Below, piece after piece: positions 57,545-64,000 of a stretch of DNA of 64,000 nt (positions are counted from its first letter, which is position 1; each line of letters begins with the position of its first letter). The notes under the pieces were generated by a model. It worked only from the letters and a program-made list of their open reading frames with translations. It was not told where the DNA came from and searched no databases. Origin of the DNA: LiPW-15 sp964530925 (lineage in GTDB: Bacteria; Patescibacteriota; Minisyncoccia; UBA6257; 2-01-FULL-56-20); contig CAZHBZ010000001.1 of the NCBI GenBank assembly GCA_964530925.1, forward strand, positions 19,531 through 83,530, given 5' to 3'. A program made the translations under genes and the position numbers.

Positions 57545-58012
57545 ATGAGCACGAACGCCATCCTCGCCAACACCATCGAGACGATCACGGTCAACCTCGT
57601 CGACGCCTGCGCCCTCGTCGGTCACGTGGCGGAGACGCGGGTCTTCCCCGCGAACCTCTCGATCGAGCAGGTTCGCGAGGCCATCGGCCTGGTCGCCAAG
57701 CGGCTGGGCGACAGCCTCGCCTGGAAGGCGAAGATCGCCGCGGCCAGGGAGGTCCTGGCCGAGCAGATCGACTCCATGGCCAAGGCGAACGCCGCCCGCC
57801 GCAAGGCGGAAGCCGCCGCCAGGGCCGAGGAGGCGCAGAAGCGCCTCAGGATGGTGGCGGAGGGCCGCGAGGCCCGCCACCGCCACAACCTGGAGCGCCA
57901 GGCCCGGAAGCGGGCCAGGAGCTCCCAGGACCACGCCGCGACCATGCTCGCCAAGGCGAGCGGGACGCGCGGCGGCCCGGTCGTGAACCACGGCAAGGGC
58001 AAGAAGCACTAG
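57545..58012 (+). CDS. Very GC-rich helical basic protein, unknown
   Basis: 155 residues. Shine-Dalgarno AAGAAGGAGAAAGAG before ATG. N-terminal ~60 residues mixed, then one long Ala/Arg/Lys/Glu helix (MAKANAARRKAEAAARAEEA cut) predicting a coiled coil, then HNLERQARKRARSS and a Gly-rich end. Nearly every third codon position is G or C, in sharp contrast to all neighbours, so recent gain from a GC-rich source or strong codon selection is likely. No family recognised. Confidence 0.75.
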   Translation: MSTNAILANTIETITVNLVDACALVGHVAETRVFPANLSIEQVREAIGLVAKRLGDSLAWKAKIAAAREVLAEQIDSMAKANAARRKAEAAARAEEAQKRLRMVAEGREARHRHNLERQARKRARSSQDHAATMLAKASGTRGGPVVNHGKGKKH

Positions 58013-58069
58013 CTTCTTCGCCCCACCCCACGCGGGCACATCATGAAACACTGATGTCCTCGCCCGCCG

Positions 58070-58090
58070 GAGAGGGGCGGCTCCCCTCTC
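58070..58090 (+). terminator. GAGAGGGG/CCCCTCTC hairpin behind the GC-rich gene
   Basis: Eight-bp stem, five-nt loop, no T-run. A weaker ACATCA/TGATGT hairpin lies at 58038-58057. Confidence 0.5.
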
Positions 58091-58199
58091 AAACGATCGC
58101 GTTCTGACCCAATCGACGGGGCGGGCGCGGGAAAGGGTGGTGTGAACCAACCGACAACTGAATGGCCGTCAAGCAAGACTAGCAATCGAAAGTGCGCGA

Positions 58200-58492
58200 A
58201 GTCTAGCGGGTCATTCGGTAAGCCGGGTTGATTTCCCGGCAGTCGGCGGACGGACGAAGCATTCTGAAAAGAATGTCGCTCCCCTTGAAAGGGAGACGGG
58301 CCGGAAGCCCGTTCTGTTCGAAAGTAGAATCATCGAATTCTTTTTCTCTTTTCTCCGAATAAAATCGGAGTTGCCCCAAAATCCGGGGGTGTAAAAAAAG
58401 GTAAAAAGCTTTGTCCCCGTTGCGCTTAAAGCAATGGAGAGCCAAGAGGAAGCAGAGCCTCAATCGGCGCCCGCAAGGGCGCCTCTTTTTAT
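58200..58492 (+). ncRNA. Candidate structured RNA with terminator
   Basis: About 290 nt without a credible gene, full of stems: AAGCCGGGTTGATTTCCCGGC, CATTCT/AGAATG, CTCCCCTT/AAGGGAG, ACGGGCC/GGCCCGT, CTCCGA/TCGGAG. It ends in GGCGCCCGC-AA-GGGCGCC then TTTTT. Class unknown; also see the AGGAAGCAG motif near 58448. Confidence 0.4.
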
Positions 58493-58508
58493 TCAAAAAT
58501 TTTGAATT

Positions 58509-58542
58509 ACAAAAACTCCCGTGGATTACGGGAGTTTTTGTA
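58509..58542. terminator. Bidirectional terminator
   Basis: ACAAAAACTCCCGT-GGATT-ACGGGAGTTTTTGT, perfect 14-bp stem with A/T-runs on both sides; between the RNA candidate and rplU. Confidence 0.85.
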
Positions 58543-58639
58543 TCGGACTAATTTTTATATTTTTACAATTTTGCCGATTTTTCCCGAGAGCAAAACGATT
58601 GGATGAAAAACCGAGCATCCCGCCTCTCGGCGGGACCAT

Positions 58640-58951
58640 TTATATTTTGACTATCTCTAGTTCCGTAAACATCTGCCTATGACCCTTCCTTTTCCTATAC
58701 CTGGTCTTCGAGTGATATTTGAAAACGAGAACCTTATCGGCCCGGCCTTGCTTCAAAACCTTTGCCTCCACGACCGCGCCGTTCACGTTAGGAGTTCCAA
58801 TCTCAACCTTGTCGCCATCGGCGGTCAAAAGAACCTTATCAAACTTAAAGGAATCGCCTTCTTTGGCGTCCAACTTCTCAACTTTTACTTTTTCTCCAGG
58901 GGCTACCTTATATTGTTTCCCGCCGGTTTCAATAACTGCAAAATTGGCCAT
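58640..58951 (-). CDS. rplU: 50S ribosomal protein bL21
   Basis: 103 residues. FAVIETGGKQYKVAPGEKVK, GAVVEAKVLKQGRADKVLVF cut, YHSKTRYRKRKGHRQMFTEL cut: complete bL21. The usual partner rpmA (bL27) is not next to it. Confidence 0.97.
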   Translation of the reverse strand: MANFAVIETGGKQYKVAPGEKVKVEKLDAKEGDSFKFDKVLLTADGDKVEIGTPNVNGAVVEAKVLKQGRADKVLVFKYHSKTRYRKRKGHRQMFTELEIVKI

Positions 58952-58998
58952 AATTAGTGTGTAGTTGGTAGTTTATAGTTGGTAGTCGGCTCGCTATC

Positions 58999-59346
58999 TC
59001 AGTTGACACTAATAATAGCCGATACCGCTATAAAAATCAATATGGCCGCAAAAAGGGTAGCTCCGGTCAAAAGACGGCCCAAAAAGCGCTCCCTGTCCTC
59101 CAATAAGTTCGCTAAGAAAAAGTTAACCAGAACCAATACGCACCCTGAAGCGCCGAGAAACACAAGCTGGGCGACATCCCCCGTTTTGGTGATTCCGCCA
59201 TATTCGCTAAAGTGCAAAATAAGCTGCTGAGAAGAAGAATGAAGGGCGACATAGGCCCAAATCGTGGAATAGGTCGTAAGGAAAAAACTCGCGGCGAAGA
59301 TTCCGCTTATGAGACGATGTTTTCGGGCAAGTTCCAAAATGCTCAT
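58999..59346 (-). CDS. Small three-helix membrane protein, unknown
   Basis: 115 residues with membrane segments near 13-35, 55-80 and 92-112. No motif recognised. Overlaps the galT-like stop by 4 nt (ATGA), so translationally coupled to it. Confidence 0.65.
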   Translation of the reverse strand: MSILELARKHRLISGIFAASFFLTTYSTIWAYVALHSSSQQLILHFSEYGGITKTGDVAQLVFLGASGCVLVLVNFFLANLLEDRERFLGRLLTGATLFAAILIFIAVSAIISVN

Positions 59347-60332
59347 TTCTTTTTAGCGCTTCTCAACATCTTCGCGGCATTATCCGGATCGATGGTATTT
59401 ATATCTATTCCCGTGCTCCACTCAAAACCGCCCAAAAGCGACATCTTCGGAATAACTTCCATGTGCCAATGGTACATCCCATATTCGCTCGCATCCCGAA
59501 ATGGCGCGGTGTGAAGGAAGAAATTGTAATCCGGGTCGCCAAGTTTTTCGCTTATCTTTCGAAGAGTAAAAGCCAGAGCCTCTACCGTTCCGCAAAGTAT
59601 TTTATCCGTGGTTTTTTCAAAATGAGAGAAATGTTTCTTTGGGAAAATCCTCACCTCAAAAGGCTGCTTGGAAACAAACGGAGCGATAGCGATAGCCTCG
59701 GAATTTTCATAAATTATTCTTGTCTTATGTCTCTTCTCATACTCAAGCATCACGCAATGAACGCATTTTTTATGTTCGCGCGCGTAGCGCACAGAACCTG
59801 AGAGGGATCGCCGGATATCCGGTGGAACTATAGGTAGGGTCAATATTTGATAGTGAGGATGATAGATTGAGGCTCCGGCCGATTGACCCCAGGCGTGCCA
59901 AAGCGAAGAGTAGTTGCTATGCGGGTCTTGGGATAGCACATTCAAGCGGTGTTTAAAAACTCGAAATAATTCCGTTGCCTCCGCGAGACTCATCTTCGGG
60001 ATATTCTTTTCGTGATCGCGGGTAATAATAAGTTCGTGATGCCCGATTCCGTCAATTGTGGAATAAGGTCCTTGGCGGCGCTCCGAAGGACCCGCCATAT
60101 TCGGCGTAAGCGCCGGATATTTATTCGGCGTAACGGCGATTTTCCAATCATCGCCCGGCGGAAAAAGCTCTATCGGCTCATTGCCGGATTTTACCAAGTC
60201 TTCAAAGGGACACTTATTCTTTGGCGTCCTTGAACGTTTGGACTTCTTCTTCCAATCGTGCGGCCGCTTAGCGCGATCGCTCGCCAAAATTATCCAATCG
60301 CCGGAAACTAAATCTTGTCGGAGTTCGCTCAT
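59343..60332 (-). CDS. galT: Galactose-1-phosphate uridylyltransferase-like (HIT superfamily)
   Basis: 329 residues. Start LRQDLVSGDWIILASDRAKR, zinc-type CPFE, active site SIYHPHYQ (HPH-x-Q with nucleophilic His), second HIT domain with HTAPF and YHWHMEVIP. Interconverts UDP-glucose and galactose-1-P, or acts as an ADP/UDP-sugar phosphorylase in this group. With the GH1 and fusion glycosidase, it suggests use of galactosides (inference). Confidence 0.92.
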   Translation of the reverse strand: MSELRQDLVSGDWIILASDRAKRPHDWKKKSKRSRTPKNKCPFEDLVKSGNEPIELFPPGDDWKIAVTPNKYPALTPNMAGPSERRQGPYSTIDGIGHHELIITRDHEKNIPKMSLAEATELFRVFKHRLNVLSQDPHSNYSSLWHAWGQSAGASIYHPHYQILTLPIVPPDIRRSLSGSVRYAREHKKCVHCVMLEYEKRHKTRIIYENSEAIAIAPFVSKQPFEVRIFPKKHFSHFEKTTDKILCGTVEALAFTLRKISEKLGDPDYNFFLHTAPFRDASEYGMYHWHMEVIPKMSLLGGFEWSTGIDINTIDPDNAAKMLRSAKKK

Positions 60333-60370
60333 ACCAGTAGATAGTATAGTTAGTGAATAAGTAGATAAAG

Positions 60371-60673
60371 CTAGGATTCGTCTAAAATTATCCTTTTTTT
60401 AAATCCTCCTCTTTCTTCGGCTTTCTTGGACTTGATCGCTTCGACTTCGTCCTTTTTAAAACCCTTAAAGTCCATTATGGCGTCAATGACCTCGAGGACG
60501 TCGGCCATTTCTTCTTGGGTTTCAGCTTCTTGAAACTCGGCCACTTCTTCGGAAAGCTTCTCTTTAAGTTTTGACCAATACTCCTCTTCGCTCGCGGCAT
60601 GAATTACCGGTTCAACGCCCTTCTGCCGAATTATTTCTGGGATATTATCACGCACCAGTTTATCGTATTTCAT
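60371..60673 (-). CDS. MazG/PRA-PH-type nucleotide pyrophosphohydrolase-like
   Basis: 100 residues: KYDKLVRDNIPEIIRQKG, then EKLSEEVAEFQEAETQEEMA cut, DVLEVIDAIMDFKG, the E-E-x2-E...E-x2-D metal site of all-alpha NTP pyrophosphatases. Probably cleans up non-canonical NTPs. Confidence 0.88.
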   Translation of the reverse strand: MKYDKLVRDNIPEIIRQKGVEPVIHAASEEEYWSKLKEKLSEEVAEFQEAETQEEMADVLEVIDAIMDFKGFKKDEVEAIKSKKAEERGGFKKRIILDES

Positions 60674-60710
60674 TTCATGTATTCACTACTCGCTACCAAC
60701 CACTCACGAC

Positions 60711-62579
60711 TTACTTTTTTAATCTGTTCTCATAATACCACGCGAAAACATCCTTCGCGATAGGCACAGCATTCAAACTCCCCTCTTTCGCGTGTTCAAT
60801 AAGCACCAAAATAGCTATTTCCGGATCATCATATGGCGCATAGCCGACAAAAAATGCGTTCTCGGAAGCGTTATTTTGAATCTGAGCCGAACCGGTCTTG
60901 GCCGCGACTTTAACCGGCAAATCATTCAAAAGATGGGCTGTCCCCATAACCGAAGTTACGGTCGCGCGCATTCCCTTTTGAACTTCTGTTATCTCGGGCA
61001 AAAGCGGACTCAAGTCAATACGTAATTTTCCAATCTCGGCGAAATTCAAGGTGGGAGTCATAATTTTTCCATCGTTAGCGATACCGGCTATATAATCGAG
61101 GAGTTGCACTGGGGTAGTCTGTAAATCACCCTGGCCTATCGAGGTGTGATAGGTGTCGCCCAAAAGCCATGGGCCACGCCCAGAACTTTCTTTCCAATCC
61201 GCGCTCGGCAAAAATCCAGCCGCCTCTCCCGGCAAATCTATCCCGGTCTTGCTCCCCAATCCAAACTCGGCCCACCAGTCCCGAAGCCTTGAAATCCCCA
61301 GGCCCTTAATATCAAATGCTCCTCCGCCCACTGCGTAGAAATAAACGTTTGAAGACTGCGCTATAGCGGAATAAAGATTTATAGAACCTTGATAGCGCCA
61401 ATCCAAGAACCTAGTTGGCTTATCGGGATCGTAAGGATTAGGAACATCCAGATAACCCGGAGAAAAAACCGACTTTTGAGGATCGACCACGCCTTCAGCC
61501 AAGGCTGCGACTCCGACAAGCGGCTTGATTGTCGACCCAGGAGAATATGCGCCGCTAACAGCCCGATTGAAAAGCGGACGAAGAGAAGATGTCAGGAGCT
61601 CTATCCTCTCGGCGCTTTTGCCGCTTTCGTGGAAAACATTATTATCGAACGAGGGCAAGTTAACCATTGAAAGGACTTCCCCGGTTTTGGGATTGAAAGC
61701 CAATCCCACGCCGGTTGTACGGCCAAGACTTCTGAGCCCGCTTTTCATGCGGTTAAAAAAGTATTTCTGAAATTCTAAATCGATAGTTGTTTTGAGCGGC
61801 TCCCCGATCTTGGCCTCGGTGCTTTTCCCGGGACCGATTACCTCCCCTTTGGCATTCCTAAGTTCTGTAACTATCCCGGGAACGCCCAAAAGTTTTTCGT
61901 CATAAAACGCTTCGAGCCCCGCCTTGCCAACATAATCTTCCCCGGTTAGTTTCGGATTTTCCTCCAAATCTTTTCCGGTAACCAAACCGACATATCCCAA
62001 GATAGACGAAAGTGATTCGCCCTCTGGATAAAAACGCTTATAACTTTCCTCGATCATAACCGCCGGAATCTTCGCGCTTTTAAGGTCCAAAAGTTCGCTT
62101 TGCGAAAGGTCCTCGGCGAGAATTACCGGCTCTACCCGCAAATCTAAATCTGTGTTCTTTTCGTTCACCATGCGCCAGACATCCTCCGGCTTAAGACCGA
62201 GGGATTTTTCGACAGCGGAAAGAATCTGCGCTTGTCTTTCGGGTTCGTACAGGAATTCTTTAACATCCAGTTTTGCGGAGAAAACGGCTTTGTTGTCGGC
62301 GAGAGCGATTCCTTCTCTGCTCAGTATCTCTCCGCGCGGCGCCGGAGTCCTGTCCACGCGGTTTAAATTTATATCCGCCCTTTTTGCGTAAGCCTGCCCC
62401 ATCCCAACGCCCAAAAATAATAACCGCCCCCCAAGCACAGCCCCTATCAAAAAAATAACCAAGCCCAACAACAAAAGCGGACGACTTTTTAGGGGCACCT
62501 CTCTTACCCCAAGATCGCGCGACCAATCGTCGCTCAACGACTCTTCAAAAGCAACAATATTGTAATCCTTATCTTCCAT
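60711..62579 (-). CDS. mrdA: Penicillin-binding protein 2 (peptidoglycan transpeptidase)
   Basis: 622 residues. One N-terminal membrane helix (LLLGLVIFLIGAVLGGRLLF), dimerisation domain with PRGEILSREG, transpeptidase with S349-T-I-K in GAYSPGSTIKPL, SSNVYF (SxN) and AAKTGSAQ (KTG). Elongation-specific crosslinking of murein with RodA and MreB/C/D. Overlaps mreD by 11 nt. Confidence 0.97.
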   Translation of the reverse strand: MEDKDYNIVAFEESLSDDWSRDLGVREVPLKSRPLLLLGLVIFLIGAVLGGRLLFLGVGMGQAYAKRADINLNRVDRTPAPRGEILSREGIALADNKAVFSAKLDVKEFLYEPERQAQILSAVEKSLGLKPEDVWRMVNEKNTDLDLRVEPVILAEDLSQSELLDLKSAKIPAVMIEESYKRFYPEGESLSSILGYVGLVTGKDLEENPKLTGEDYVGKAGLEAFYDEKLLGVPGIVTELRNAKGEVIGPGKSTEAKIGEPLKTTIDLEFQKYFFNRMKSGLRSLGRTTGVGLAFNPKTGEVLSMVNLPSFDNNVFHESGKSAERIELLTSSLRPLFNRAVSGAYSPGSTIKPLVGVAALAEGVVDPQKSVFSPGYLDVPNPYDPDKPTRFLDWRYQGSINLYSAIAQSSNVYFYAVGGGAFDIKGLGISRLRDWWAEFGLGSKTGIDLPGEAAGFLPSADWKESSGRGPWLLGDTYHTSIGQGDLQTTPVQLLDYIAGIANDGKIMTPTLNFAEIGKLRIDLSPLLPEITEVQKGMRATVTSVMGTAHLLNDLPVKVAAKTGSAQIQNNASENAFFVGYAPYDDPEIAILVLIEHAKEGSLNAVPIAKDVFAWYYENRLKK

Positions 62580-63027
62580 CGTTATTAAGCTTACCGAAAA
62601 ACCCGTAAAGCCCCCAGGCGAAAGCGAAAGAAACGACGATATTCGCAGCGAAAAAACCGATTCCGTTCGCGAACATGGGAGCCCTAACTAGCGCGTAAAA
62701 ACCTAAAATTCCAAATATCGCGGCTAATAACGGCTCAAACCAGGATTGCCAAAGAAGAACTTTTTTTAGAATAAAGACAGCGAATGGAATAGCCAGCAAG
62801 GCAAGCATTTCACCTGAACCAAATGGATAAATTAATCTGGAGAGAAATGCCGTAAAAACTCCAAAAAAAATGAGTTCGATTGTATCCAGAAAAAAAGCCG
62901 GAATGATTATGGCCAACAGGAAAAAATCAAAGGCCCAGCCAAGCGAGGCTAAAAATCTTAGTTCAACAGCCAACGCGAGAAGTAGAACCAGGATTGCCAA
63001 AAAAACTTTTGTAAGCGGAGTTCGCAT
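62569..63027 (-). CDS. mreD: MreD-like rod-shape membrane protein
   Basis: 152 residues, about five membrane helices filling the chain, no soluble domain. Call rests mainly on position between mreC and mrdA; sequence motifs are weak, as usual for MreD. Confidence 0.75.
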   Translation of the reverse strand: MRTPLTKVFLAILVLLLALAVELRFLASLGWAFDFFLLAIIIPAFFLDTIELIFFGVFTAFLSRLIYPFGSGEMLALLAIPFAVFILKKVLLWQSWFEPLLAAIFGILGFYALVRAPMFANGIGFFAANIVVSFAFAWGLYGFFGKLNNDGR

Positions 63028-63030
63028 GTA

Positions 63031-63666
63031 TCATTTTGTCTTGAGAGAAAGATAGCGGATGTCCGAAGGATTATAGCCAAGAATAAGAGGGGCTTCGGAG
63101 AAAACATTTGTTCCGGATATAGCTGGCGTACCGGCGGTCCCGAGAAGTAGCCCATATTCGAAATCCGCTGACGCGGAATAAACCAAATCCCCCGGAGTAA
63201 TATCCGCGTTTTTAGGAATCATAGTAAGCTTCGGCTCCACCCCCCCAACCAAAAGCGCGTCGGTTTTGCTTTTACCTATCCTGACCGGAAGGCTGAACCC
63301 AGGATCGAAAACGGTTTGAATAATAGTCGTCTCGTCTTTGACTTCGATTATCTTGCCAACCAACATTCCTTCAAAGATAGCCGCGCCGCCATTTTTGACA
63401 CCGTCCTTCGTCCCCGCGTCAGCCAAAAGTTCATTTTTAAAATTAAAAGGATATCTGGAGTAAACATCCGCGACCAACATATCTTTTTCCGCGTAAGGAC
63501 GCGCCGATATTTGAAAGACGGAAACATTTTCCGCCGTTATATTTTGAATATTTCTGAAGCCGAAGTTCAGCACATGCGCGACTCCTTGGAAAACTGAGGT
63601 CGGCAAAAACAATAGACCGGCAAACACGAGCGTCAAACTCAAAAGTATAATCTTTTCTCCGGTCAT
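63031..63666 (-). CDS. mreC: MreC-like rod-shape protein
   Basis: 211 residues: one N-terminal membrane helix, then the beta-barrel periplasmic domain with NELLADAGTKDGVKNGGAAI cut (MreC: 'I..G...GV..G..V'), GMLVGKIIEV, and NADITPGDLVYSAS. Shorter than typical (270-300) because the coiled coil after the membrane helix is reduced. Scaffold of the elongasome. Confidence 0.88.
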   Translation of the reverse strand: MTGEKIILLSLTLVFAGLLFLPTSVFQGVAHVLNFGFRNIQNITAENVSVFQISARPYAEKDMLVADVYSRYPFNFKNELLADAGTKDGVKNGGAAIFEGMLVGKIIEVKDETTIIQTVFDPGFSLPVRIGKSKTDALLVGGVEPKLTMIPKNADITPGDLVYSASADFEYGLLLGTAGTPAISGTNVFSEAPLILGYNPSDIRYLSLKTK

Positions 63667-63714
63667 CCCATTAATAAATTATGTCGACTGAATATTCTGT
63701 TTGATAAAATGGCA

Positions 63715-63762
63715 TCTGATAAATTTATTAGCGGGACAAGTCCCATTTCAAGAAGTTTCTAA
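63715..63762. repeat. TAGCGGGACAAGTCCC repeat upstream of mreC
   Basis: Shares AAATTT-N4-(A/G)CGGGACAAGTCC-N-TTTCAAGA with 50911-50950. Contains the hairpin GGGAC/GTCCC. It lies between mreB and mreC. Confidence 0.6.
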
Positions 63763-63797
63763 TCAATCGCCAAACCACGGAAAAATCCACAACCTCC

Positions 63798-64000
63798 CTA
63801 TGAAAGCGTTATATTCAGGGGCTTCAGAGGATTATCCAATAATTCCCCGTAGCGCTCGAAGTTATCAACCATCATGCCCAGACCTCGAGCCAAGCAGGTT
63901 AGAGGCTCATCCACAATATGGGTCTCAACCTGCGTCTCTTTTTCGATAAGTTCATCCAAGCCCCGAAGAAGAGCTCCGCCACCGCAAAGATAAATCCCTT
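63798..64000 (-). CDS. mreB: Rod-shape actin MreB, C-terminal end (cut by window edge)
   Basis: Last 66 residues: GIYLCGGGALLRGLDELIEK (adenosine-binding GGGA motif), HIVDEPLTCLARGLGMMV, ending in PLNITLS. Cytoskeletal ATPase that guides wall synthesis. Starts the mreB-mreC-mreD-mrdA operon, which is all on the minus strand. Confidence 0.93.
   Translation of the reverse strand, partial: GIYLCGGGALLRGLDELIEKETQVETHIVDEPLTCLARGLGMMVDNFERYGELLDNPLKPLNITLS

Noticed and set aside
57485..58150. 221-codon minus-strand open frame over the GC-rich gene
   Set aside because: High GC leaves all frames open. The plus-strand frame has a consensus promoter and Shine-Dalgarno; the minus frame has low-complexity Arg/Leu/Gly sequence.
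58440..58470. SRP RNA (AGGAAGCAG motif)
   Set aside because: The partner GGTCAG strand and tetraloop geometry are missing, so no call was made.
58203..58496. 97-codon minus-strand frame
   Set aside because: No Shine-Dalgarno, biased composition, and it covers the stems and terminator of the candidate RNA.

Overview
The window is a chromosomal piece of a Parcubacteria (OD1) member of the Candidate Phyla Radiation. The 16S rRNA gene carries the CPR-type 530-region variant GTGCCAGCACCAGCGG, an expanded helix 40 and an unusual 3' end. The coding set is lean: translation, protein folding, secretion, cell shape, DNA repair and DNA uptake are present, but there are no amino-acid or nucleotide synthesis operons. 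Many proteins are shortened versions of their families (RF1, AspRS, SMC, HrcA). Three 100-N scaffold gaps show this is a draft assembly; one gap is demonstrably spurious.

Layout. 1-6 kb: comEC end, trmD, a split conjugation-type ATPase operon (DUF8128-like membrane protein, HEPN-like membrane protein, VirD4/HerA-like ATPase) and a sigma region 4/HARE-HTH protein. 6-16 kb: secDF, a tRNA-Lys locus with nested tRNA fragments, and the heat-shock operon hrcA-grpE-dnaK-membrane protein-dnaJ behind a CIRCE-like operator. 15-22 kb: three small accessory genes, corA, cysS, dnaB, recR, ychF. 22-34 kb: PEBP, a PD-(D/E)XK nuclease and a ROK kinase separated by a gap, a PGI/PMI-type isomerase, glutaredoxin, a short SMC, nusB-rnc, rpmF, rnhB and membrane proteins. 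34-38 kb: tRNA-Leu, rplS, a response regulator, and 16S rRNA with tandem promoters and no 23S beside it. 39-43 kb: a GH1 glycosidase followed by an EamA-transporter/glycosidase fusion. 43-50 kb: rpmE, prfA, zinc-ribbon proteins, ndk, aspS, mgtC-like gene, a secreted lysozyme-like protein, RNase P RNA. 50-57 kb: RNase HI, DHH phosphoesterase, pgk, a fused paralogue of the DUF8128/ATPase system, a GT-C glycosyltransferase. 57-64 kb: a very GC-rich foreign-looking gene, rplU, galT-like, and the mreB-mreC-mreD-mrdA cell-shape operon.

Two gene styles coexist. Housekeeping genes sit in tight operons, often with no Shine-Dalgarno and with a -10 box 6-8 nt before the ATG (apparently leaderless). About 17 small genes of unknown function mostly have a Shine-Dalgarno, and many stand alone with a consensus promoter and a private terminator.

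The most novel signal is a small structured element found twice (end of smc, 26046-26163; behind tRNA-Leu, 34369-34477). Both copies have the same formula: a duplicated gene 3' end on each side, a 13-15 nt arm that is the reverse complement of the start of the duplicated target, and a related ~85 nt core with two hairpins. It looks like a mobile element that enters gene 3' ends and regenerates them. Intergenic regions also carry several families of perfect palindromes and hairpin repeats, and insertions of this kind lie inside the RNase P RNA and the 16S rRNA.
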